Assembly (NCBI GenBank): GCA_020853995.1
Contig: JADYXV010000006.1
Coordinates: forward strand, 1-21,645
Source of the DNA: Novosphingobium sp.
GTDB lineage: Bacteria; Pseudomonadota; Alphaproteobacteria; Sphingomonadales; Sphingomonadaceae
Direction: 5' to 3'
Length of the DNA stretch: 21,645 nucleotides
In this document: positions 1-8,500 of the stretch, in pieces
Numbering within the stretch: the stretch's first letter is position 1
How the letters are laid out: the number at the start of each line of letters is the position of its first letter
The notes under the pieces: generated by a model
What the model saw: the letters and a program-made list of their open reading frames with translations, nothing else
Database searches by the model: none
What the model was told of the DNA's origin: nothing
Made by a program: the position numbers and the translations under genes

Positions 1-40
1 CCAACCGGTCCTTCGATACATCAATACCAACATAGCTCAT
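1..40 (-). mobile_element. IS110-family transposase, N-terminal fragment (runs off window edge)
   Basis: Read on the minus strand from an ATG at 40-38, the sequence gives MSYVGIDVSKDRL before the window ends. This is the typical opening of IS110-family (DEDD, RuvC-like) transposases, where the Asp of GIDVSK is the first catalytic acid. The start is supported by a GGGAGA Shine-Dalgarno about 8 bases upstream on the same strand. Only 13 codons are visible, so whether the transposase is intact, and whether it belongs to the IS110 or IS1111 subgroup, cannot be judged. These enzymes work with a non-coding bridge RNA that chooses donor and target DNA. In the IS110 subgroup that RNA comes from the region upstream of the gene, here 41 to about 240. 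Confidence 0.8.
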
Positions 41-358
41 GATCACCGTCTCCCAGCCTTGCACAAACGGGCTCGCGCAGCGGCCCAAGCGACTGTTCGG
101 GGTCGATAATCGTGCGGCAGGACGATCGAGCTGAACTACGGGATCAACGTCCCAAGGGTGAAACGACCGTCCCGCCGCAGCCCCACCGCATTCTGAATGC
201 TTCGGGGATGAACGCAAGTTACAAGGGTGACGATCCATTAAAGTTACGAACTTCGATTCCACCATAGTAGCCGCGCTGAAGTGCGCGCGTGATGCGCCGG
301 AAGGTTTGCAGCGGCGTTGACCCGGTGGTCAGGCCGCGCCATTCCCGCAAATGTGATT
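41..358. other. Gene-free stretch: probable IS110 left non-coding end plus lipoprotein 5' flank
   Basis: No convincing coding frame is seen in these 318 bases. The part next to the transposase start (41 to about 240) is the usual place of the IS110 left end and may encode a bridge RNA on the minus strand. It holds a symmetric hairpin at 181-207 and a smaller stem (GGGA/TCCC) at 141-154. AAGTTAC is repeated directly at 216-222 and 241-247. IS110 elements generally lack terminal inverted repeats and long target duplications, so the element boundary cannot be set from one end. The remaining bases up to 358 would be chromosomal flank of the lipoprotein gene. No clear promoter is recognisable there. 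Confidence 0.4.
181..207 (-). ncRNA. Hairpin with symmetric internal loop, candidate bridge-RNA element
   Basis: A CCCC/GGGG lower stem (181-184 with 204-207), a 3x3 internal loop (185-187 and 201-203), an upper GCATT/AATGC stem (188-192 with 196-200) and a 3-base loop make a compact hairpin upstream of the IS110 transposase start. Stem-loops with internal loops are the hallmark of IS110 bridge RNAs. This particular hairpin has not been matched to any known one, and its ncRNA role is inferred from position only. Confidence 0.3.
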
Positions 359-799
359 ATGCCGCTCAACCGCTCCACCGTCGCGCTTGCCGCACTCGTG
401 CCCATGTCGCTCCTGCTCGCATCATGCGGCGGCGGGGCCACGTCATCGGCCGGCCCTGCCCCGGTGCGTTCTGTTGCGCCGCCTGTTCGCACCACCGTGC
501 CGCGTCCCGCCCCTGTCACGCGTCCTTCGGCGCAAATCCAGACAATCCCCGGCCTTGAAAGCGTGATCGGTGCCGATGCGCTGCAATTGGGCCGGATCTT
601 CGGCACGCCCCGGCTCGATCTGATCGAAGACGATGCGCGCAAGCTGCAATGGACCGGCACCGCCTGCATTCTCGACGTCTATCTCTATCCGCAACCCGGC
701 TCATCGCGCGCCACCGCGACTTATGTCGATGCGCGGCGCGGCGATGGACGCGATGTTGACCGCGCGGCGTGCGTCGCTGCGCTCAAGAAGGTGCCGTAA
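359..799 (+). CDS. Small predicted lipoprotein of unknown function
   Basis: The gene encodes 146 residues. The N-terminus has a short basic stretch, a hydrophobic core and a lipobox LASC with the modified Cys at residue 23, followed by a Gly/Ser/Ala/Pro-rich linker to about residue 60. It should therefore be exported and lipid-anchored. The folded part (62-146) has two further cysteines (C103, C138) that could pair, and the string TACILDVYLYP. The pattern of a 'FG.P' segment followed by a Trp and a 'C.LD.YLY' strand loosely recalls small BamE/OmlA-type outer-membrane lipoproteins, but this is not secure. The ATG at 359 was chosen because it places the signal peptide at the N-terminus; an in-frame TTG at 317 adds an unlikely extension. 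The 3' end overlaps the convergent regulator gene by 17 bases. Confidence 0.75.
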   Translation: MPLNRSTVALAALVPMSLLLASCGGGATSSAGPAPVRSVAPPVRTTVPRPAPVTRPSAQIQTIPGLESVIGADALQLGRIFGTPRLDLIEDDARKLQWTGTACILDVYLYPQPGSSRATATYVDARRGDGRDVDRAACVAALKKVP

Positions 800-1235
800 C
801 CGCGCAGGTCGGCACAGCAGGCAACATTGCCCACGGCGCAAAGGCCGGAACGCCACTTTGCGCAACATCGGCCAAGCTATAGCGATCAAGCACCGCCATA
901 AACGCAGCCAGCGCCTCGGCCAGAATACTGCTTAAAGCGCAGTCATGTTTCAGTGCGCAATTTGCACAATCGGCCAGCCGCATGCCGCGTTCCAGTTTGC
1001 GCACAACGTCGCCCACGCGAATGTCGGCGGCCGGTCGCGCCAGGGTGATCCCGCCATTGCGCCCGCGCCGTGACACGGCAAACCCTTCGTGGACCAGTGC
1101 CTGCGCAACTTTTGCCACATGGTTGTAGCTCAGCCCCTGCTGCGCTGCGAATGAAGGCAGGGCAATCGCTTCGTCATTGCGCGCGAGCACAATAAGCAGA
1201 CGCAATCCAAAATCGGTGTGCTGGGTCAATTGCAT
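783..1235 (-). CDS. nsrR: Rrf2-family [Fe-S] transcriptional regulator, NsrR-like
   Basis: This 150-residue protein opens with MQLTQHTDFGLRLL, the standard Rrf2 start, followed by a winged helix-turn-helix (LSYNHVAKVAQALV, about 35-48) and the wing RRGRNGGITLARP. Three cysteines, C90, C93 and C99, lie in the cluster-binding loop, and the following AEALAAFMAVLDRYSLADV resembles NsrR. NsrR proteins carry an NO-sensitive Fe-S cluster and repress nitric-oxide defence genes. The C-x2-C-x5-C spacing differs from the wider first spacing of classical NsrR or IscR, so the ligands need checking. The gene is divergent from a globin 81 bases away, the expected target of an NsrR. An AGGG motif sits about 6 bases before the ATG. 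The last about 20 residues (Pro/Ala-rich tail) are not part of the conserved fold. Confidence 0.8.
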   Translation of the reverse strand: MQLTQHTDFGLRLLIVLARNDEAIALPSFAAQQGLSYNHVAKVAQALVHEGFAVSRRGRNGGITLARPAADIRVGDVVRKLERGMRLADCANCALKHDCALSSILAEALAAFMAVLDRYSLADVAQSGVPAFAPWAMLPAVPTCAVTAPS

Positions 1236-1316
1236 GTTTCACCCTGTCGAATTTCCGCTTGCCTTAATCAAGCATTTTTAATATCGGTATATGAATTACC
1301 TGATTGAAGAGACCCC
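1236..1316. promoter_or_regulatory. Divergent control region between nsrR-like gene and globin gene
   Basis: These 81 bases must hold the promoters and operator for both divergent genes. The centre is AT-rich (1265-1300), unlike its surroundings, with a GGTA/TACC inverted repeat at 1286-1300 separated by 7 bases and an AAGCATTT string (1270-1277) loosely like an NsrR half-site. No convincing -35/-10 pair with normal spacing was found. Confidence 0.35.
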
Positions 1317-1754
1317 ATGCGCACTGCTTCCGAACACGCCAAAACCATCGTCAAGGCTACTGCACCCGCCATTGAAAAGCATGGGCTTGCCATCACCACG
1401 GCCATGTATGCACGGCTGTTCCAGAACGCCGAGGCCGCAGCGATGTTTGATAAAGCAGCGCAGGACAGCGGCGAACAGCCGCGCCGTCTGGCAGGCGCAA
1501 TTCTCGCTTATGCCAAAAACATCGACAAACTGGAAAACCTTGGTCCTGCCGTTAACCGCATGGTCGCGCGCCACGTGGAAAGCGGTGTAAAGGCAGAACA
1601 TTATCCATTGGTCGCAGAAGCGCTCCTGCCTGCCATCCGCGACGTTCTGGGCGCTGAAACCGCACCCGATGAAGTGTTGGCAGCCTGGGGCGAAGCATAC
1701 TGGATGCTGGCAGATATTCTCATCGCGGCTGAAACAGAAGCATACGCAACCTGA
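1317..1754 (+). CDS. Single-domain globin of the flavohemoglobin (Hmp) type
   Basis: The 145 residues correspond to the N-terminal globin domain of flavohemoglobin, without the FAD/NAD reductase part. The heme-pocket residues of E. coli Hmp all have counterparts by hand alignment: Tyr B10 (Y31), Gln E7 (Q54), proximal His (H86 in ARHVES), and the proximal Tyr/Glu pair (Y96 in HYP, E139). The protein should bind heme and O2 or NO, and may act as an NO dioxygenase with a separate reductase. The reading frame ends cleanly with TGA after EAYAT, so it looks like a genuine single-domain globin rather than a frameshifted hmp. An AAGAGA purine stretch precedes the ATG. The divergent NsrR-like gene suggests NO-responsive control. 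Confidence 0.88.
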   Translation: MRTASEHAKTIVKATAPAIEKHGLAITTAMYARLFQNAEAAAMFDKAAQDSGEQPRRLAGAILAYAKNIDKLENLGPAVNRMVARHVESGVKAEHYPLVAEALLPAIRDVLGAETAPDEVLAAWGEAYWMLADILIAAETEAYAT

Positions 1755-1772
1755 AGTTAGTTGAGCCTGATC

Positions 1773-2357
1773 TTATGGCGCCACAGCCTCGCGCACGCGG
1801 TCCAGCACCGCGCGCGCAGGCTCGCGCTCACCCAGCATGGCAAATGTGCCGTTCATGGCAAACACGCAGTGGCCATGAACGGTTGCCAGCAAGGACCGCG
1901 TCAGCGCTTCGGCCTCGCCCTTGCGTGACGCGGGCAATGCCGCGCGCACTTCCGCCACAACAATGTCGAAAATCGCGCGCACTTGCGCCTGATAGGTTTC
2001 GGGCGGGCTAAGGTCTTCGGGCAGCCGGAAATCATAAATCGCAGCCCATGCGTGGCGGTGCTTTGCGGCAAATTCAAAGTAGGCTTCAATCGCGTGGCCC
2101 AGCCTGTCACCTTGCGATTGCTCCAGCCGCCGCTCCAGATAATCGCGCCACAACGCCAGCGTGCGGCCGTTTATGGCCAGAATCAGCGCATCATAACTGC
2201 CGAACACGTTGTAGATCGTGCCGATGGAATAGCCGATGCGCTTGGCCACCTCGCGCGCGGAAAAATGCGCAAAGCCAACTTCTTCCATATGGCGGTATCC
2301 TGCCGCCACGATAATCTCGCTCAATTCCGCGCGGCTGTGATCGGACCTGCGTCCCAT
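1773..2357 (-). CDS. TetR/AcrR-family transcriptional regulator (WHG-type C-terminal domain)
   Basis: The protein has 194 residues, a usual TetR length. The N-terminal helix-turn-helix is clear: FSAREVAKRIGYSIGTIYNVFGSYDALI, about residues 32-59. The C-terminal ligand and dimer domain, with KHRHAWAAIYDFRLPE and the late VHGHCVFAMNG segment, resembles the WHG-domain group of TetR regulators. The ligand is unknown. The gene is divergent from the DUF2339 membrane protein. A perfect inverted repeat (2438-2460) lies between them and is a plausible operator for this or another regulator. An 8-bp palindrome CACCGGTG (2378-2385) also lies about 20 bases from the start codon. The gene converges on the globin gene with 18 bases between their ends and no visible terminator. 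Confidence 0.88.
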   Translation of the reverse strand: MGRRSDHSRAELSEIIVAAGYRHMEEVGFAHFSAREVAKRIGYSIGTIYNVFGSYDALILAINGRTLALWRDYLERRLEQSQGDRLGHAIEAYFEFAAKHRHAWAAIYDFRLPEDLSPPETYQAQVRAIFDIVVAEVRAALPASRKGEAEALTRSLLATVHGHCVFAMNGTFAMLGEREPARAVLDRVREAVAP

Positions 2358-2405
2358 TGTTTGCGCCCCATTTTTTACACCGGTGCTTCATGTGCTTGGC
2401 CTCAC

Positions 2406-2434
2406 TTTACGCGCTAAACTGAACACCGTCTAAT
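2406..2434 (+). promoter_or_regulatory. Candidate promoter of the DUF2339 gene
   Basis: TTTACG (2406-2411) and TCTAAT (2429-2434) are separated by 17 bases, matching 4/6 and 5/6 of the -35 and -10 consensus. Transcription would start near 2441, inside the inverted repeat at 2438-2460. No experimental support is available. Confidence 0.4.
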
Positions 2435-2437
2435 AAA

Positions 2438-2460
2438 ATAATTGAACGCCGATCAATTAT
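2438..2460. promoter_or_regulatory. Perfect 8+8 bp inverted repeat, operator-like
   Basis: ATAATTGA (2438-2445) and its exact reverse complement TCAATTAT (2453-2460) flank a 7-base spacer ACGCCGA. The site lies between the divergent TetR and DUF2339 genes, right over the predicted transcription start of the latter, as expected for a repressor operator. Binding by the neighbouring TetR protein is an inference. Confidence 0.5.
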
Positions 2461-2494
2461 GCGATACACCCCGATTCGAATAGGGGAACTGGGC

Positions 2495-5452
2495 ATGGAA
2501 TTGATCGTCACAGTGTTGATGTTCATCGGGGGCGGCCTGCTGCTGAACACGCGTTCACGGCTGTCGCGTACCGAACACCGGTTGATGCTGGTGGAAAACG
2601 AACTGCGCCGCCGCATCGCCGCAGAAGCGCAGCCTGTTCCACGTGAAACGCCAGCCACCCCGCCCCCATCACAAAGCGCACCCGAACCGGCGGCTCCTGT
2701 CATCGCCGCGCCCCTCCCCCCGCGCGAGGTCCGCGTCACAGTACCCGTGGTGGCAAAAGCCGCGCCAGAACCTGAACCACAAGCTCCTGCGCCAGTACTT
2801 CATCAACAAACGCCAAAACCCGCCCCTGTCAAAACCGGTCCCGCATTCAATTTCGAAGACTTGTTCGGCCGCAAATTGCCGATCTGGGCAGGCGGCATCA
2901 CGCTGGCCATCGCAGGCGTCCTCATCGTCAAATACGCCATCGACGCAGGCTTCTTCGGACGCATCTTCACCCCCGGAGTTCAGGCCATCTGCGGCGTGCT
3001 GTTCGGCCTCGGCCTCATCGGCGGCGCAGAATGGGCATGGCGCAAGCGTGACGTTGTGGCCGATCCCCGCGTCGCACAGGCGCTATCGGGCGCGGGCATT
3101 TCCACACTCTATGCCGCGCTGCTCGTCGCCCACAGCCTCTACGGGTTGATCGGCCCGATGACCGCCTTTGCGGGACTGGCGCTCGTCACCGGCAGCGCGC
3201 TGTGGCTGTCGCTTCGCCACGGCATGCCCTCTGCCCTGCTCGGCCTTGCGGGCGGGCTTGCCGCGCCTGCATTGACGATGGGCCTTGATGCCAACGTTCC
3301 GTTGCTCGCGGCCTATCTCGGCTTCACCATCGCGGGCCTTGCCGGTGTCGCCCGCGTGCAACGCTGGCCGTGGCTTGCCATGATTGCGCTGGTTGGCGGT
3401 GCAGGCTGGAGCTTGTGGCTGATCATCGCGGGCAAGGCCTTCGCCTTTATCGGCGCGCTCTCGGTCTTCGGCTTCGTCGCGCTGCTTGCCCTGCTCATCC
3501 CGCTGTTCGTGTTCACCGACAACAGCCCGCGCATCACCCGCGCCATCTCCGCCATCATCGGCGCGGCGCAATTGGGCCTGCTCGTCGCGCTGGGCGGGTT
3601 CCAGCCGCTGCACTGGGCCTTGTTCGCCCTGCTCGCCAGCGCGGGCCAGTTCCTGGCGTGGCGCGAAAAGTTGCTCGACCTCTCGATCATCCCCACCACC
3701 AGCGCCGCCCTGTCCTTCATCCTGCTGATGGTCTGGGACGCCACGTCGATGGCGACGCTGCTGACCATCGCCCTCGTGCTGGCGGCCATTCACGCAGGTC
3801 CCCTGCTCGCGCGGCTATGGCAGACACCGGCAACGCTTCAGCGCGCGGTCGAACTATCCGCCATTGCACTGTCAGCCCCGATCCTCGCCCTGCGCCACGT
3901 CAACTACCCCGATGATGCCGAAACCACGCTGGCCTCGCTCGGCGGCGCTGCACTCGTCTTCGCCAGCGCCGCGCTGGGCTGGAATTGTGCGGACCGCCGC
4001 AACGACAAACGCTTCGCCACCCTCATCTCAACCGGCGGGCTTCTGATCACCGCAGCCATCTGGTGCGGCCTGCCCAACTGGCAAGCACCCGTCGGCGTCA
4101 TGGCACTGGCCTGCGCTCTGCTCGTCTTTGCACCACGCACCGGCGATCACCGGATCGAACCGGTTGCGGCAAGTTTCGGCGGCCTGTCAGTGCTGATGCT
4201 TTTGGCAACGACCATGCCCGACCGATCAATGGAGCTCGCCGCCCTGTTCGGCGATTCCGCAAACCCGTTCAACACGCAATCCTTGCTGCGCTGGTCCGGC
4301 ACGGCGCTTGGCGCGATTGTCTTTGCACGCTTGGCCCAAACCCGCGCCGTCCGGTGGGGGGCACAGGCAGCCGCAACGCTGCTCACCTATGGCACGCTGG
4401 CTCAAGTCCTGCGGCCTATCGCCCTCCCCCTCGTTGCGCCGCTCGGCCTCGTCGCGCTCGCCCTGCACCAGCGCAATGCGGGCGTGCGCCCGCTGCTTGT
4501 GCCAGGCGCGCTGCTGCTGATGCTGATCGCAGGTTGGGCTTTCCTGCCGGTCATGCATTGGCTCGATTTTGCCACACGGTCATTGGGCGGAGTGCCGATG
4601 ACGCTCGACCGCGCAGAATTAGCCCCCCTCGCCCTGCTCCGCCGCCTCGCCGCGCCTGCCCTGCTGATCGCAGGTGCATGGTGGCTGCTACGCGACAAGG
4701 CATCGCGCGCCGTCCGCATCGCTCTGGCTTCAACCGGCGCCACGCTTGGCGGCATCGCGCTGCACAGCATCTACCGCCACGGCTTTGCCACGTTGGTCAG
4801 CGCAGACTTTGTGCAGCATGGCCTTGCCCAACGCCTCGTCTGGGCAGCCGCCCTGCTCGGCAGCGCGGCCCTTTTCCACAAACGCAACGCAACCATAGCT
4901 GCGATTGCGCTCACCACCGCGGCCGCGCTGCATACCGCTTGGTACAGCCTGATGCTGCACAATCCGCTGTGGAGCGCGCAAGCCGTCGGCGCATTGCCGC
5001 TGCTCAACTTGCTCGCTCCGCTGTTTGTGCTGCTCCCGCTGTGCCTTCTGCTTTTGGAGCGTATCCCCGGCCTGTCCGCTACTATCGCGGCCAAGCTGAA
5101 GCAACCCGTCCTGATGGCAATGGTTATCGGGTTCACTTGGGCCACCTTGCGTCAGGCCTTCCACGGCAGTCTGCTCGTCACCCCCGGCCTCAGCGATTCA
5201 GAAGACATCGCGCGCTCCTTGCTTGGCATAGCGCTTGCCATCGGCTTCCTGCTGTGGGGCATCCGCCAAAAGCTGCACAATTGGCGGATCGTATCGCTGG
5301 TGCTGATGCTGGCCGCCGTCGCCAAGGTCTTCGTGCTTGATGCTGCGGGCCTTCAAGGGCTGCTGCGCATCGCCAGCTTCGTCGCACTGGGCTTCAGCCT
5401 GATCGGCATTGGCTGGCTTTACAGCCGCCAGTTGCGCAATTCGCCCGGTTAA
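2495..5452 (+). CDS. Large DUF2339 family polytopic membrane protein
   Basis: The protein has 985 residues. After one N-terminal hydrophobic segment (about 3-18) come a short charged, coiled-coil-like helix (20-45) and a Pro/Ala-rich linker to about residue 110. The motif FEDLFGRKLPIWAGGITLAIAG follows, typical of the start of DUF2339. The rest is a long series of more than twenty hydrophobic segments to the C-terminus, so the protein sits in the inner membrane. The family has no established function. The ATG at 2495 is preferred over an in-frame ATG at 2459 because AGGGG lies 8 bases upstream, and because 2459 falls inside the inverted repeat. A parS-like sequence lies in the linker codons. 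The acyltransferase fusion follows 54 bases downstream on the same strand. Confidence 0.85.
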   Translation: MELIVTVLMFIGGGLLLNTRSRLSRTEHRLMLVENELRRRIAAEAQPVPRETPATPPPSQSAPEPAAPVIAAPLPPREVRVTVPVVAKAAPEPEPQAPAPVLHQQTPKPAPVKTGPAFNFEDLFGRKLPIWAGGITLAIAGVLIVKYAIDAGFFGRIFTPGVQAICGVLFGLGLIGGAEWAWRKRDVVADPRVAQALSGAGISTLYAALLVAHSLYGLIGPMTAFAGLALVTGSALWLSLRHGMPSALLGLAGGLAAPALTMGLDANVPLLAAYLGFTIAGLAGVARVQRWPWLAMIALVGGAGWSLWLIIAGKAFAFIGALSVFGFVALLALLIPLFVFTDNSPRITRAISAIIGAAQLGLLVALGGFQPLHWALFALLASAGQFLAWREKLLDLSIIPTTSAALSFILLMVWDATSMATLLTIALVLAAIHAGPLLARLWQTPATLQRAVELSAIALSAPILALRHVNYPDDAETTLASLGGAALVFASAALGWNCADRRNDKRFATLISTGGLLITAAIWCGLPNWQAPVGVMALACALLVFAPRTGDHRIEPVAASFGGLSVLMLLATTMPDRSMELAALFGDSANPFNTQSLLRWSGTALGAIVFARLAQTRAVRWGAQAAATLLTYGTLAQVLRPIALPLVAPLGLVALALHQRNAGVRPLLVPGALLLMLIAGWAFLPVMHWLDFATRSLGGVPMTLDRAELAPLALLRRLAAPALLIAGAWWLLRDKASRAVRIALASTGATLGGIALHSIYRHGFATLVSADFVQHGLAQRLVWAAALLGSAALFHKRNATIAAIALTTAAALHTAWYSLMLHNPLWSAQAVGALPLLNLLAPLFVLLPLCLLLLERIPGLSATIAAKLKQPVLMAMVIGFTWATLRQAFHGSLLVTPGLSDSEDIARSLLGIALAIGFLLWGIRQKLHNWRIVSLVLMLAAVAKVFVLDAAGLQGLLRIASFVALGFSLIGIGWLYSRQLRNSPG
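2635..2650 (+). other. Outlying parS-like site inside the DUF2339 gene
   Basis: TGTTCCACGTGAAACG matches the parS site at 16201-16216 in 15 of 16 bases; only the last base differs. It covers codons 47-52 (VPRET) in the poorly conserved Pro-rich linker of the host protein, where coding constraint is weak. It lies about 13.5 kb from the main parS group. Confidence 0.6.
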
Positions 5453-5506
5453 CCTCGCCCAAACCTGTTTCCGGTAATCGCGTACTCGTATTGCGAAAGG
5501 GTATCC

Positions 5507-8500
5507 ATGTCTGCGCCTGATCTCGGCTTGCTTGTCCAGCGCCGCTTCGGTCCGATCTTCACTGTCCAGTTTCTGGGCGCATTCAACGATAACCTTCTTA
5601 AGTTCGCGATGCTTTTCCTCGCCAACTTCGGGATTTACGCAAGCGCACCCGAGCAGGCAAAGTTGCTGGCAGCCATTGCCACGGGCTTGTTCATCCTGCC
5701 CTATTTCCTGTTTTCGGCGCTGGCAGGACAGATCGCCGATACGCTCGACAAGGCGCGGCTGATCCGCTGGATCAAAGGGGCCGAAGTCGCGATCATGGGG
5801 GTGGCTCTCGTCGGTTTCTGGACCACGTCGATCCCGCTGCTGCTCACCAGCCTGTTCCTGATGGGCCTGCACTCCACCCTGTTCGGCCCGGTCAAGTATT
5901 CGATCCTGCCACAGCATTTGCGCGATGACGAGGTCATGGGCGGCACCGGCCTGATCGAAGGCGGCACCTTCCTTGCCATTCTGGGCGGGCAATTGCTCGC
6001 TGGCCTCATCCCGCCATGGGAAGCAGGCATCGCCGCCATGATCGTTGCCGTGGCCGGTTTCGCCATAAGCTTTGCCATCCCCCCTGCCCCGCCAATCCGG
6101 GGCGAGCACCACATCGACTGGAACCTGTGGCGCGGCACTATCGAAATCCTTGGCACTGCGCGCGAAGGACGCGGGGTTTGGCTGTCGATCCTTGGCATCA
6201 GCTGGTTCTTTGCCGCAGGCGCAGTCCTCGTCAGCGAATTTGCGCCTCTGGTCAGCGGGACCCTTGCGGCAAAGCAGGAAGTCGCCACGCTCTTCCTGAT
6301 CGTTTTCTCTGTGGCGATTGCGATTGGATCGCTGCTCGTCAACCGCCTGCTCAAAGGCGAAGTTTCCGCCCGCTATGTGCCGATTTCGGCGCTAGCCCTT
6401 GCCGCTGGCCTGATTGACTTGTGGATCGCCACCAGCGGTTTTGCGGTTCACACCGCAGGCGCTTCAACTGCACAATTCCTCGCAACCCCCGGCGCATGGC
6501 ACATTCTGTTTGATCTTGCCGTCATCGCGGTTGCAGGCGGCATGTTCATCGTCCCGCTGTATGCCATCCTCCAGGTCGCCAGCCCGCCCGAAAAACGCTC
6601 GCAGATCATCGCCGCCAACAATGTGATCAACGCAGGCCTGACCGTGCTTGCGGTGCTTGGCGTTACAGCACTGCTTGCCGCCGGAATCGATGTTCCCGGC
6701 CTGATCGGCGCGCTGGGTTTTGCCACGCTTATCGTCGCGCTGGCCAGCGTGTGGCTTCTGCCCGAAACCCTGTTCAAAAGCTGCATCCGCTGGACGCTGA
6801 AGCTGCTGTTCCGGGTTGAGATCAACGGCATCGAACATATGCCAAAGCCAGGCGAACGCGCTGTCGTGGTGGTCAATCACGTCAGCTTTCTCGATGGCCT
6901 GCTGCTCGGCGCATTTCTTCCGGGCAAGCCCACGTTTGCGATCAACACCCACATTGCTCGCTCGCTGCTGATCCGCCCGTTCCTCAAGCTGTTCCGCGCC
7001 TTTCCGGTTGATCCCACCAACCCGATGGCCGCCAAAGCGATGGTCAAAGCGGTAAAGGAAGGCCGCACCCTGGTCATCTTCCCCGAAGGCCGCATCACCC
7101 GCACCGGCGCCTTGATGAAAGTGTTCGATGGCCCCGGCATGGTGGCCGACAAGGCCGATGCTCCGATCATCCCGGTCCGCCTTGATGGCCTGCAATACAC
7201 GCCCTTCAGCCGGATGCAGGGCAAAGTCCGCATGCGCTGGTTCCCCAAGGTCTCGCTAACCGTCCTGCCCCCGCGCCGCTTCGCGATCGAGGGCGAGATG
7301 AGCGCGCGCGAACGCCGTGCCATTGCCGGCCGCCGTCTTTATGACGAGATGAGCGCGATGATCTTTGCCACATCGGACACTCATAGCACGCTGTTTTCGG
7401 CTCTGTGTGAAGCGCGCGAAATCCACGGCGGCAAGGCACTGGTGGTAGAGGACGTGAAGCGCGAACCGCTGAGCTATGACCGCCTGATTGCGGCCACTAC
7501 GGTGCTGGGCAAGCGCCTTGCCCAAGACACGGTAACGGGCGAAGCGGTCGGCCTGCTGCTGCCCAACGTCAACGGCGTGGTCGCCGCGTTCTTTGCGTTA
7601 CAGGCACAGGGCCGCGTTCCGGCCATGCTCAACTTCACCGTGGGCATTGCCAACATGCGCTCTGCCTGCGCAACGGCGGCCATCCGCACGGTAGTCACCG
7701 CCCGCGCATTTGTTGAACAGGCCAAGCTCGATGACGTGATTGCCGCGCTTGAAACAGATGGGCAGCGCGTGGTCTATCTCGAAGATATCGGCGCGCAAAT
7801 CGGCACATTTGAAAAACTGCGCGCACTTGTGTTTGCAGGCCATGCCGAACGCCGCCACCAGCGGCTTGGAATATCGCCCGATGCGCCGGGAGTCATCCTG
7901 TTCACCAGCGGATCCGAAGGCGTGCCCAAAGGCGTCGTGCTAACGCACTGCAACTTGCTGTCAAACCTTGCGCAGCTGGCCGCGCGGATCGATTTCAATG
8001 CCAGCGACATCGTGCTCAATGCATTGCCGGTGTTCCATTCGTTCGGGCTTACCGGCGGTACACTGCTGCCCTTGCTTAACGGCATCCGCGTGGTGCTCTA
8101 CCCCAGCCCGCTGCATTACCGCATCGTGCCCGCGCTGGCTTATGATGCCAATGCCACGATCATGTTCGGCACTGATACGTTCCTGTCGGGCTATGCCCGG
8201 ATGGCGCACGGGTATGACTTCTATTCGCTGCGCTATATTTTTGCAGGCGCCGAAAAGGTGCGCGATGAAACCCGCCGGACATATGCCGAAAAGTTCGGCC
8301 TGCGCATTTTCGAAGGCTATGGCGCAACTGAAGCCGCGCCGGTCATCGCCGTAAACACGCCCATGCACTTCATGGCCGGAACGGTTGGCCGCGCCCTGCC
8401 CGCCATCGAAACCCGGCTTGAGGATGTTCCCGGCATCACCGAAGGCGGTCGTCTCCATATCCGGGGCCCGAATGTCATGGCGGGCTATTTCCTCGCCAGC

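Noticed and set aside
1235..1242. TGTTTCAC, a parS half-site upstream of the nsrR-like gene
   Set aside because: Only one half matches; the other half (CCTGTCGA) shows no parS similarity.
1567..1582. CACGTG core inside the globin gene
   Set aside because: Only the central hexamer and part of one arm match parS; far below the other sites.
3083..3793. Long open frame on the minus strand opposite the DUF2339 gene
   Set aside because: Highly charged, low-complexity translation typical of the antisense shadow of a GC-rich membrane-protein gene.
3985..5340. 451-codon plus-strand frame inside the DUF2339 gene
   Set aside because: Arg/Pro/Ala-rich out-of-frame shadow; no start signal or domain.
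5198..6112. 304-codon minus-strand frame spanning the DUF2339/acyltransferase junction
   Set aside because: No recognisable family, Gln/Asp/Arg-rich shadow translation, and it overlaps two well-supported genes.
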